DNA from: Pinus tabuliformis
Taxonomy: Eukaryota > Streptophyta > Pinopsida > Pinales > Pinaceae
Assembly: GCA_031772625.1 (NCBI GenBank)
Contig: CM062818.1
Location: forward strand, 1,279,792,277-1,279,856,276
DNA: 64,000 bases
Direction: 5' to 3'
Made by a program: the position numbers and the translations under genes. Position 1 is the first letter of the stretch. Each line of letters opens with the position of its first letter. Below are positions 24,486-35,541 of the stretch, piece after piece. The notes beneath the pieces were generated by a model, which saw nothing but the letters and a program-made list of their open reading frames with translations, was not told the DNA's origin and searched no databases.

Positions 24486-25211
24486 GGGATATACTTGCGA
24501 GCGTGCACGTGACCATGATTGGGGGAGGGCCCACCACTACGCTATTTTCCCGAAATAATTATTCCGAGACGCTGTTGTGCTAGGGTCTCCCCCACAGAGA
24601 GCCAATGTTGGTATTATTAATATGAGCCATACAAAGTGAGGACCTTTATGATGTGGGACCTTTCACTTTTCTCTGCAATTCGACAGCAAATAGTTGGAGA
24701 CATTACCGCCGCCCATTGCGATTAGTGTGCCCTGTGATTTGACTTGTAGATCAATTTGTTTGACCGAGCTTAGGCATTCATGCCACGTGTTTTGAAAAAA
24801 ACATTGGGTTTGATTGGTCGGAAACAGCGAAGTCTTTTTGCTATATATATATGTTTTTATTAATTTTTTATATATGTTTTTAATAATTTTTAGTTGATTT
24901 TTGTTAAAATTTTGGTTTCAATAGTAGAAATATAGAGGAGAGTGATGGGTATATTGTTAAGGCACTTTATGATGTGAAGATCATTAAATGGAAATTCCAT
25001 GGGAAAAATCCAGCCATGCTAAGGTTTAGTGTGGAACAAGTCGAGCGTGATCTCTGAATAATTTTGATGGGTTAGATTTCCATTTCTCAAGCCAAGAGTA
25101 ATTTCATAACTAACACAACTTAGCAAAAAAAAAATATTATTTGAAACAAACAATTTTTTTTCTTTTTTTGGCAGAACTACATCTTCATCATGTCCAATAT
25201 ATCACCCAGAT

Positions 25212-25289
25212 AGTGCAGAGAATTGAATCAGTGACTTCACATCAAGGAGTAGTGCAGAGAATTGAATCAGTGACTTCACATCAAGGAGT
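25212..25289. repeat. 39-bp perfect tandem duplication
   Basis: AGTGCAGAGAATTGAATCAG plus the rest of its unit occurs at 25212 and again at 25251. Confidence 0.9.
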
Positions 25290-25330
25290 GCCTTAACGGA
25301 GCACCCCACCGTCATGTTAATAGGGATATT

Positions 25331-25880
25331 TACACATATTTCAAGTGAATATAATATCAACATGTTTAATATTGGTCATGTGGTATTAATAAACCATGGT
25401 ATTGACCCATCAAACATATTTCAAGTGAATATAATATAAACATGTGTAATATTGGCCATGTGGTATTAATAAACCATGTTATTGACCCATCATATTTTAA
25501 CAAACGCTGAGATATATATCCAAAATAGTTATTTTTCTTTATTTATTTAAAAGCATTATTAAAAATGGAGGCCAAGGGTATGGGTTCTATCCTCAAGCCC
25601 TCCCCATGAGGTTTGAACCTACAAGTCAAGACCTGGTGGACCTTTTATTAATTATCTTAATAGGCATATTTACAGTGAATATAATATCAACATGTGTAAT
25701 ATTGGGCATGTGGTATTAATAAAACCATGGTATTAACCCGTCATATTGTAACAAAAGCTGAAATATATATCCAAAATAGTTATTTTTCTTTATTTATTTA
25801 AAAGCATTATTAAAAATAGAGGCCAAGGGTAAGGATTCTATCCTCAAGTCCTTCCCATGAGGTTTGAACCTATAAGTTGG
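25331..25880. repeat. Local repeat cluster (about 75-bp and 250-bp units)
   Basis: A unit containing AGTGAATATAATATCAACATG followed by GGTATTAATAAACCATG and TTGACCCATCA occurs at about 25331, 25414 and 25662. Behind the second and third copies, a further segment (CCAAAATAGTTATTTTTC, then AGGCCAAGGGTA and CATGAGGTTTGAACCTA) is also duplicated at about 25510 and 25765. This is a nested tandem duplication. Confidence 0.85.
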
Positions 25881-26710
25881 GAGGGCATCAACTTCCACCC
25901 AAACCAACTAGTCTACACCTTAAGGGTACTATCCTCCTTTCTTTTATTTCATGCTTAATGGGTAGAGAGACAGTTGCCAGCCCAATAGCCCAATATGGAA
26001 GAGATGTTCTATGGTTATGTTATGTTAAAAATTTTGACCTTGTAAGCTTACAAAAAAAATGAAATAAAATAAAATACAAAAATTAATAAGTATAGCTATT
26101 AATTAAAACAATTTGACTAGATGAAATTACATAAAAATTAGATTAAATTTTTTAAAAAGTAAAAAATAAAATTAATAATTATAATTATTAATTATTAATA
26201 ACAAAACCATCCTAGATCCATCTTAATCTTGATCTATCAAACATCTCGATGGATAAAATATCTCAATGTGCAAACATTTCCTCAAGTTTTGCATTAAAAG
26301 AAAATGTTCACCATATTTGATCTCACACTTCATAAATCAAAAATAAAAAAAAAACATAGAATAGTATCAATTTAAGGGGAAAAAATTATAATATTTTGAT
26401 TCTTCATATTTTCAAAAAAATGAAATCATTAAGAATTAAGTTACTTAAATTTAAATGTTTTATAGATATGTTTATTAGATTATCAATAACTACAAATACT
26501 TTTCTTATTAATAAACATTATTTTTTGTAATAAACATGTACTATGGTATGCCTACATCAATTGAATTTGTGTGGATCATGTTGTAATTTTTAACCCTAAT
26601 ACTCCTCATCAAAAGGTCAAATGGGACAAGTGATATGATGTGATGATGTAAATATTTATTCTGATTAAATAAAAGAAACAATTATTTTTATGTGTTATTA
26701 TTCTGGAAAA

Positions 26711-27415
26711 TATGTTAAAAGCTAAAATTGTGAGATTAAAGGCTACAATGTGAGATTAGACTGCTAACTGACAAGGAAACAATTGGAATCAATTATGCTA
26801 AAAAAGAGGCAGAAACAAAAGAAGAAAAAAAATCCTCCTTTTTTCCATTCAGGAGAGAGAATTGTTGGCAAACAAAAAACAACCAAGGAAATTCATGATT
26901 GGAGATAAATGTCATGAGGTGGCACTTTTTAAAAGAAAAATTTGAGAGATAAATGAAGTCTCTTTCAAAAAAGGCCAATGGGAGAGAAAACCTTGTTCTA
27001 AAAGAAGAAAACTAGCAAGATAGTGCTAAAGGGCTAAGGAGGTAAAAATGGAAAGAGATTTTGGTATATGTTAAACGATAAAATGTGATATTAAAGGCTA
27101 CAATGTGAGATTAGACTCCTAACTGACAAGGAAACAATTAGAATCAATTGTGCTTAAAAGGAGGCAGAAACAAAAGAAGAAAAAAATCCTCCTTTTTGCT
27201 ATTCAGGAGAGAGAATTGTTGGCAAACGAAAAACAACCAAGGAAATTCATGACTGGAGATAAATGTCATGAGGTGGCACTTTAAAAAAAAAAAATTGAGA
27301 GATAAAGGAAGTCACTTTCAAGAAAGGCCAATGGGAGAGAAATACTTGTTCTAAACTAAGAAAGCTAGCAAGACAGTGCTAAAGGGCTAAGGAGGTAAAA
27401 GTCGAAAGATATTTT
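26711..27415. repeat. 355-bp tandem duplication
   Basis: TATGTTAAAAGCTAAAATTG at 26711 and its 355-bp unit (with GAGGCAGAAACAAAAGAAG, GGAGATAAATGTCATGAGG and GCTAAAGGGCTAAGGAGG) recur from 27066. Scattered substitutions and small indels separate the copies. Confidence 0.9.
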
Positions 27416-29391
27416 GGTGTTGTTTTCATGGTAGGGAGGAGTTGAGCTTAGAGGGACTAGCTAAAAACTTAGTTCACAGTTTGGAGGAACCCGAAATGAT
27501 TTAATATATTCCTTAGAATATTTTAGATAATTATATGAATGTCTAGTTAATCATGTGACTAATAGGGTTATTTTGGCTATTCTGGTTCAAGAAATGATGG
27601 AATAGGTTGCTATTGCGAATTTAAATTATTCTGGAATGACAAAAGAAACAAAAAAGTCTTATTAATGTTTGTTAAGTGATATGTGCATTATACAGCTAAA
27701 TGTAAGTTTCAGGTACAAAGTAAGTACCCTTGTTGTTGCAGAAGATAATAAGAAGTTTTACATATATATTCTCCACGGAACCCTCTAAGTGGGGACAATA
27801 TGAACAAAGAGAAACAAAATAAATTAAAATAACAAGTGAGTGCTTCCTAAGTGAAGGAAGTACTAGTTTCTAAGGACAATACTATACACAGTTTATATCT
27901 AAATATTAATATTTACTAGTATTATAGATTGCCTCTAAAGACAGTGGAATAATGTAACTATAGCTATATAGCTATATAAGTAAGACAAATAAAGTAGAAA
28001 TTATGCACAGGTTAGCTATTACAGACCTAACAAGAAAAAAAATTCTTCATGGGCCAAAGAATAAATAGTCTTGGATAAGGAAAGATTGGGCTCAAAGAAA
28101 CCTGAAGAAATCCCCCATGACAAGAGTCTACTAGGTCTTTGCCTAGTTGTATATTATAAATAAAATATAGCTATATAGTTCACATAGATACAAGAGATAT
28201 AATAAAAAACAATAGTATATGCATGTCAAATAATGAACACCAAAAGAAATAATTGAAATATTTAGAATTCACAAAAGGTGAAAGCAACACATGTATGCAT
28301 AAAGAAAGAAAAGAGTACAACATCATTAAGGCTGTAAAACCCTTTTATCAATCTTTAACATGCTACAAGCTTCAATTGTAACAAAAATATAAAACATATA
28401 GTTGTTATTCTTTAAACAGAGGAAGAAATTCCAAATTTCTAACCCTACAGGCTTCGACCTTAATTTTTATACCAAGATAAGGAAGCCCCTCTTGGAAATC
28501 ATGTTTAATTATGATGCATAATGAATCATTGAACAAGTGTAATTATCGTTATGTAAATGTAAGAAAAAAATTACAGTTGCGGTCACATGGGTCTCGCCCA
28601 CGCAATAAAACCATGGAGCAAGAGAATTGGAAAAACATGAAGAGGAGGAGAAATATTTGACATAAAAACAAGGAAACATAAGTAGTATTTAAATTCATTT
28701 ACAGATACTAGGAATTTTCCGAAATATTTCAATACAATCTACATACAAATATCTCAAAATAAGTATGCAATTATGGCTAACATGGGGCCTCTTAATGAAA
28801 CCCCTAACATAAGAAACTCCATTCAAGTCACGGGCATGAGAGAGACCTATTAATGGTATATAAAACCCTGTAAAAGGAAGAGGTAAACAATCACTTGTCA
28901 GAGTGATAAAAACAAAAACGATATTGTAAATGTCCACATCTGAAAATGCCATCATGAACCTCAATTAATGCTAGAACTAACCTGCAAACAAAAAAAAAGA
29001 GACAATAAATTCCTTAGTTGGAGCCTTGAATTTTGTAAGAGAATATTATAAGAAAAGTAAAGATAATTGATATGGTCACAAAAATCATTTTACCATACCA
29101 AGGAGGAATGAGGTCTCCATGGAATTATCTTGCCATAGAGGGGAGACTCTTAGTATCACAATTTTCATTTACCAAATATAAACCTTCATTGAATTACAAC
29201 GTTTAGGGTTTTAGAAGTTCAACTTACCCATACGAAAAATGTTTGAAGAAGGAAGAGCTTTGCCACATCCTCACAGGAGCTAGTCACTCCAACCAAGCCC
29301 TTGAAGAAGGACTAGGGTTTTACCTATTGTCAAATCAAGCTAACCATTAGTGATTGAATTCATGAAAAATATTGCACAAAAGATTCAACAC

Positions 29392-29395
<4 letters not shown>

Positions 29396-29455
<60 letters not shown>

Positions 29456-30312
29456 TAGGCAAGAATAAATAAGATAATAGAGTTTATCAAGTCAAGACAA
29501 AACCTGGTGTGCACATTTGGTCTTTTCGACATGAGCATTAACTTCAGACAGTAATTCCATGAAGGGAAATCGAGCTAGAACAATAATTCCCTCAAGAATA
29601 ACATGAAAAATCCTCTATTTTCAATGTAACCAAGCTGAGCTCAAAGAGCTTGGGTCTCCGCTAGAGTGAATAACAAATGGGACTAAAACGATGGAGACCA
29701 AGAGTAGGTAGTTACCATTATGAAAGCTAAATAACATTCACTATTGATTAACTCTTGGAACATCCACACCATTGGGTTAGAGTAAATGGATAGGATTAGC
29801 ATTGTTGTTGTGGCCCCCTTGCCATGTCTAGTTTGCAAATGAAATGAGTTCCATGAGGAAGCCACAATATATATATATATATATATACATGCGCGCATGT
29901 AACCAAGAATATATATATATGTATATATATATAACCAATAATAAATAGAGTTTATCAGGTCAAGGAAAAAGTTGGTGTGCACATTTGGTCTTTTCCGCAT
30001 AGTGATTCCATGTAGGGAAACTGGAACAATAATTCCCTCAAGAATAACATGAAAAATCCTTTATTTTCAATGGAACCAACCCGAGCTCAAAGAGCTTGCG
30101 TCTCCGCTAAAGTGAATAACAAATGAGACTAAAACGATGGAGGCGAAGGGTAGGTAGTTACCATTATGAAAGCTAAATAAAATTCATTATCGATTAACTC
30201 TTGGAACATCCAGACCGTCGAGATAAAGTAAATGGATAGGGTTTGCATTGCTGTTGTTCCCCCTTGCCATGTCTAGCTTGCACATGAAATTTGTTCCTTG
30301 AGGAAGCCACAA
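29396..30312. repeat. Tandem duplication led by (AT)n microsatellites
   Basis: A pure (AT)n run at 29396-29452 precedes a unit running to about 29868. A second, interrupted (AT)n run (29869-29932) precedes a diverged copy of the same unit at 29946-30312. Shared landmarks: GTGTGCACATTTGGTCTTTT, CAAGAATAACATGAAAAATCC and GAGGAAGCCACAAT. The microsatellite may have been the exchange site. Confidence 0.85.
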
Positions 30313-30876
30313 TGGATTAAAGTTCCACGGGAACCATGTTTAAATAATCGTGGCACAAGTTTTATAAAAACGTCGATGGACAGAAATAGGCCAAGTATAA
30401 TCATTAATTTGAAGGTGTGTACACAAAAATTACAACGCGCAAACATTGAAGTCGTAGGCACTAAGTCCATTCAACCATGCATTGATTATGGAATGTAATG
30501 AGAGGCATATATACATATTTTGTAAAAATGTGCGAAGATACTACTTACCGAATAATGATAAGGATAATGGGTGCGAAAATGATAACCCATAAATCTATAG
30601 TCTTAGGTTATACAACAAGTAATAGCAAGAAACATAAGGTTAAACCGTAATTAACCAAGGTTGGATCCCTTGCCCAAACCTTTATAAAATAAATTTAAAG
30701 AGAATGTAACATTGTGGGTGTGAGTTGGAATATCTATATGTCAATTTATATATGAATAATAGAGGTTTAGAAAAAAGAAAGTATTATTTTGTAAAAATAA
30801 AAAACAAAAAATTCACTATGTGATCTCTTGGTAAATAAATCTATTTCTCTATGTAAATTTAGCGAGATGTTACATA

Positions 30877-30888
30877 TGGTATCATAGA
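30877..30888 (+). other. Element 3 primer binding site
   Basis: TGGTATCATAGA after the LTR end GTTACA and a TA spacer. The first eight bases match the usual initiator tRNA-Met site. Confidence 0.75.
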
Positions 30889-31618
30889 AAAACAAGTTCA
30901 GCATTGTGGTCTTTGTGTTGAGTTTGACTTCATTTAGCAAAATACATTATTTCTTTCGCAGAAAATACAAAGAGAACTAAACATGAGAAACAAAGAATGG
31001 AAGAACCACAAGGAGGTACTCACATAGGTGAAGAAGAAATCTATGTGTGTTTGGGTCAATAGCACAAGTACTCATTAGGTATTTATTGAACATAATGAAA
31101 GATTTCCAAATAGATTTAGTGAATATTCATGCAATACATGAGAAACTATTGAAATCTAGCATAGAACAAGAGCTTCTAAAAAAATTGGCTGGTAAATCAA
31201 ATCCCAAGACTATGGAAATAGTAAGGGATGAAGAAATAAGAGGAGAGAGATATAAGCAAAATACTTCTAAAGAGATGGCTAAAAGAAAGGAAGGAAAATC
31301 CAATGAAGGGGAAGACTAGAGCTCATCAAAAACTCATTCGAAGCTGGGGAAGAAGTCCAAGATTGAACTCCAAGGAGAGTCCAAAAAGATCACACCCCAA
31401 ACTATGATGGGGAATTACAAGAAGAAACAAAAGTGTGTGTGCTCAATATAAATAGATATTTTCAAGTCTATGAGTACTATACTAAACTAAAGGCTAGGCT
31501 AGCTACCTACTAGTTGTAGGGAAAAGCCTTCCTATGGTTGGAAGGAGTCGGAAAAATGCATAATTTAGAGAGTAGGGAGGTCGATTGGGAAGAATTTTAG
31601 CGACTCTTTAAAGAAAAA

Positions 31619-33446
31619 TGGATCATCCATTCAAAAAGAAAATAACAAATCCTTATTATCATGTATTAACATGGAGGAATTTCTTTTTTTATTTACAATA
31701 CTTGGGATTCAACAACTTTTGGTGAGTTATAATCAAATTTTGTTTCAGTCATGACCCAAGAAATAATAGGCATTTCTTCGCCCTTTCCATTATATTTCTT
31801 TTACAGCCAATAACAAGTCCTACTTTCTTTTCCCATCAGTACACATTAATTCTAATGTCAACAGTCACCATATCTTCCAAGTTATACTTTCTTTCTTGGT
31901 CATTATCTAAGTAGACATCATATGTTTATCTTCTTTTTTTTCTCTCGATTTTACCCTTCTATATATAGATATATATTCTCATATATATATAATAAGAGAC
32001 ATTTACATACATTGTGCACTCCATCTATTCTCATATAATTGTGTTATTATTTATAACAATGGAAAGACCATACCATATTATGGATGCTACAATTACTTCT
32101 AATATTGCAATGGAAATATGTTTTCTTTTCATTTACTTTTTATAGGACTTATTTCATGGTATTTCAACAAGAAGAATATTTGTGATTATATCTAAATTCC
32201 ATAATAATTATTTAACTCTCTTCTATTCTTGTAATGGTGTTAAATAACTTTATTCTTCATCTGTAAATTTAAATTCTAGGAGAGAATGGTTGTTTTTTTT
32301 AACTACATAGTATCTCTTGTTAAGAAATACTAGTCCAGAGGACATGGTAGGGCCTAACATGGGACCTGCCATATCCTTCTGAGACCTATATATATTAGAG
32401 TTCAGGACTGATACCCTCCAAGATAAGTGGACCCAGTTTGTCTACTACCTTCTTGGGGTTACTAACCAAGACTCAACTCAAGCACTAAACATGTAACCAT
32501 TTGTTGTTTGTTATATATATAAATATATATTCTTTTAAACAATTTATAGTTATCTTATACCAATCTCTTACTTATACAATCAATTCAGAAACTGGTTTTT
32601 TCTTGCGTTAAATAGAATGTTAACATTATTTCTTTCTTCAAAAGGAAACCCTTACTTGCACCCTCTTATTTCCAAAGTTTTTTTGAATACACGTTACTTT
32701 TCCTACCATTGTAGCCTTCGAAATTGTACTTACAATCTAACATGTTATAGATTAGGAATACACAATATTTCTTTCAATAGGGCTATAAATTACATAGTTC
32801 CTATTTCATATTACATTCTCAAATAATTCACATAAGTTAACTCAATACCCATACTATATTTTTTCTTTTATCAAGCATAATCATCTAATCAATACAATGA
32901 TATGAAAAAATACGTATTTTGTCTTTCCTGAAAATGTGATAAAGGCTCTCACGGTCCTCCCAAATATAAGTTGGCTTCCACATCTAGCTACTTGCAAGCT
33001 TCATTCTTCTTTGTCACGAAAATGATTTCAAGAATATCTACTAGGCATTTTCCTTGAATCCTTAAATAAATGTCATGCTTTATTTCTCTTGGGTTACATC
33101 CAGTCTTTCTCTCCCATTATTTATATTTAGGAATCATTGTATTTCTCTCCTATAATGCATTCCCACATAGAACTAGTGTCATGGCCTTCATCTCCAACAA
33201 TTTTTTTATCTTATTATTTTTTTTTGTTTCTTTTTGTTATTTTTTTTTTGTTTTTTTGGTGTTGTTCTTTTCTTATTTAGATGAGGTCAAAAGGAGAAAT
33301 TTACTTCTTTTTCTCCTACCCCCTTCTTGGATAATAATCAGTTCCAACTGTTTCCCTAAGAGTTAGGAGTTAAGTTCCACCCGATAGCCCTTAACACATT
33401 CTCAGGAGTGTTAATATATATAGCCCTTAACACATTCTCACGAGTG

Positions 33447-33508
<62 letters not shown>

Positions 33509-33640
33509 TTTCATTTAAACAACAAAAGTTAAATAAAAAAACAACAAAAGTTAAATATTTGCATCAACTAGTGCTTTCTAAACTCCTAAGAGTTAGGAGT
33601 TAAGTTCCACCCGATAGCCCTTAACACATTCTCAAGAGTG

Positions 33641-33673
<33 letters not shown>

Positions 33674-33787
33674 TTCATTTAAACAACAAAAGTTAAATAT
33701 TCAGATCAACTAGTGCTTTCTAAACTCCTAACATTTTAGTCACAATTACACAATAATATTCATCAATGTTTATTGAGGGGTGTTACA
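31619..33787 (-). mobile_element. Probable solo LTR inserted in element 3 gag
   Basis: About 2.17 kb with no gag or pol text separates two adjoining gag residues. On the minus strand it starts TGTAACACCCCTC, an LTR-like terminus. At the other end the boundary is TG at 31619 (imperfect flanks AAAAA and AAAAT) or 31620 (perfect flank AAAAT on both sides). Contains a local duplication with microsatellites near its right end. Confidence 0.6.
33361..33735. repeat. Tandem duplication with (TA)n and (TG)n microsatellites
   Basis: AGTTAGGAGTTAAGTTCCAC at 33361 recurs at 33591. The sub-unit TAGCCCTTAACACATTCTCA appears three times (about 33382, 33421 and 33616). The copies enclose (TA)n at 33451-33506 and (TATA)/(TG)n at 33645-33672. 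Both close with TCAACTAGTGCTTTCTAAAC. Confidence 0.88.
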
Positions 33788-34429
33788 AAAATATTTGTTG
33801 GAACATTATTTTGATGATAAAACCAAAGAATTTCATCACTTAAAACTTGGCCAGATGTCAATGGATGAGTTAGTGACAAAATTCACTCATATTTTATGAT
33901 ATGTGCCATATATAAGAGAAGAAAAATATAAAGTACATCTCTTTATAAACTATATTCTCCTCTCTTTTAAGGAATGGATCGAGTAGGATAATCCCAAAAT
34001 AATGAATGAGGTCGTTATAAATGCAAGAATTTGTTACCTACATGGCAAGCATAGAGATGAGAACTTGAAATCATGGCCTAATAAGAAGGAGGATATATTT
34101 GTCTAGGGTGTAAAAGGAGGAAAACTTGGGTAATTTAGGCAATCTCGTCAGTGGAATCAAAATTGGAGTTTTAGTAAAAGCAATAATCAAACCCAAATAA
34201 CTCAGATGCAAACTGAGACAAGGTCTAAACATATTATTTTAATAATAAATGATTTAATGGAAAGGACAAAGATACTTTGAAATGCTAGGGCTGTGGAGAA
34301 CCCCACCTATTACAAAAGTATCCCTACAATACATGATTAATGACAAAAATTGTAGAACATTGAAGAGGCCTCCACTATCAACATTGTGGCCAAGAATATT
34401 CTGCATATCAATGTAACCCTATAGGAGCA

Positions 34430-34765
34430 CCAAGAAGAGAAACAATCCACCTTGGTAGAGATAGAAGGTATTATTTTTAACCAATTTGCTTTTGTATTTA
34501 TAGACCCTAGTGCTAGTTTGAGCTATGTTAGTCCCCATGTTGTTGAAAAATGGAAATTGAAGTCTGAAAAATAAAAAAAAAATCATGGCTAGTCTAGTTA
34601 GGTACTGGCACAAAAAGAAAAGTTACCAATTGGGTAAAGGCATGCGTAGTTGTGTTAAATGGAAATAAAACCATTGTGAATTCAGCATCTTGCCATTGGG
34701 CTCATATGGCATTTTGGTTGGAATGGATTGGTTGGAGCGCCACATGGAAATTGTTAATTCCTTGA
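34430..34765 (+). pseudogene. Element 3 aspartic protease (broken)
   Basis: Reads TLVEIEGIIFNQFAFVFIDP then SASLSYVSPHVVEKWKLKSEK, followed by a stop, then frameshifted relics of the GMDWLE-type end (WFGWNGLV region near 34715-34745). The active site is D-P-S-A instead of the common D-S/T-G-A. Same position and same Pro as element 1. Confidence 0.72.
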
Positions 34766-34964
34766 AAAAATGGTTACTTCTACATTAGGAAATGGAGAAA
34801 CTCAAATTATAAGAGGCATATTGAGGCCCATTTCTATGTGCCAAATATCTACCCTACAATTAAATAAGGCTGAAAATAAAGGACACCAACTATTTTCCAT
34901 TCAAGTGGTAGACCACTCATGGGATAAGTCAGTTAAACACTTTGGTGAATTAAAAGTGATCTAA

Positions 34965-35541
34965 GACTATCAAGATGTATTTCCTGATGAAATTTATAGT
35001 TTATCGCTTAAGAGAGAAATATATTTTTCTATAGAGTTGAACCAAGGAGAAACACCAATATCAAACGAAGCATACCAAATGAGTGTACTAGAACTAATAG
35101 AGTTCAAGATGAAGTTACATGGATTATTAACCAAAGGGACATCTGACCCATTGTATCACCATAGGGTGCACCAGGTGCATCTATGTTCTTTATGAGGAAA
35201 AGGGATGGGCCATTTGAGCTATGTATTGAACAACGATAGTTGAACAAATTGAATATTAAAAATAACCATTCACTGCCTAGAATATAAGATTTATTTGAGT
35301 AAGGGGGGAAACTGTGTTTTCTAAAATAGATCTCAGATTTGGGTATCAACAGTTGAGGATTAAAGAGTAAGACTTACCAAAGACATCCTTTGGAACTTGA
35401 TATGAACATTATGAATTTACAGCGCTTCTTTTCGAACATACAAATGTGCCTACTACTTTCACGTGTTTGATAAACAATGTCTCTAGTAAATTCTTGAATA
35501 AGATTGTACTAATATTTATAGATTATATTCTAATATATTCG
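34965..35541 (+). pseudogene. Element 3 reverse transcriptase fragment
   Basis: DYQDVFPDEIYSLSLKREI marks the linker, then ELIEFKMKLHGLLTKGTSDP, then a poorly preserved palm. At about 35380-35541: YEHYEFTALLFEHTNVPTTF and FLNKIVLIFIDYILIYS. The catalytic box is F-I-D-Y, losing the second Asp. The sequence departs from RT directly after it. Confidence 0.72.

Larger units (their letters stand above)
26582..30874 (+). repeat. Element 3 probable 5' LTR
   Basis: The right edge is firm: GAGATGTTACA ends two bases before a primer binding site. The left edge is inferred at TGTAATTTTTAACCC. If right, the LTR is about 4.3 kb, partly because of two internal tandem duplications (26711-27415 and 29396-30312). 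No 3' LTR is available to confirm it. Confidence 0.5.
31047..34140 (+). pseudogene. Element 3 gag, split by an insertion
   Basis: A charged N-terminal frame (31047-31316) includes EELLKKLAGKSNPKT-like text. It leads to the gag domain at 31449-31618: NRYFQVYEYYTKLKARLATY, KAFLWLEGVGKMHN, WEEF-stop-RLFKEK. Gag resumes at 33793 after the insertion as YLLEHYFDDKTKEFHHLKLG, then MDELVTKFTHIL and EEKYKVHLFINYIL. A zinc-knuckle relic follows at about 34280 (GCGEPHLLQKYP, with Tyr in place of the third Cys). Stops are frequent. Joining across the insertion restores the 'FKEKYLLEHYF' continuity, which fixes the insertion point. Confidence 0.8.
26582..35541 (+). mobile_element. Element 3: truncated Ty3/gypsy retrotransposon related to element 1
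   Basis: Plus-strand order is long 5' LTR, PBS, gag, zinc knuckle, protease, RT. The gag, zinc-knuckle and protease texts resemble those of element 1, and the LTR shows the same loose layout. Sequence homologous to RT stops at 35541, just after the catalytic box, and unrelated sequence follows. No RNase H, integrase or 3' LTR of this element is seen in the window. A 2.2-kb LTR-like insertion (about 31619-33787) splits gag. The start at 26582 is inferred from TGTAAT and from alignment of style with element 1, so the left edge is uncertain. Confidence 0.72.

Noticed and set aside
29396-29538. 63-codon frame with an Ile/Tyr run
   Set aside because: Translation of the (AT)n microsatellite.
30707-30874. 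A 168-bp LTR starting at TGTAACATTGTGGG before the PBS of element 3
   Set aside because: Too short for a gypsy LTR, and sequence upstream to 26.6 kb shows the same layout as the long LTR of element 1; kept only as a minor alternative.
33361-33735. Repeated units resembling a CRISPR array
   Set aside because: Only two to three copies of unequal length with microsatellite between them, in plant nuclear DNA; simple tandem duplication explains it.
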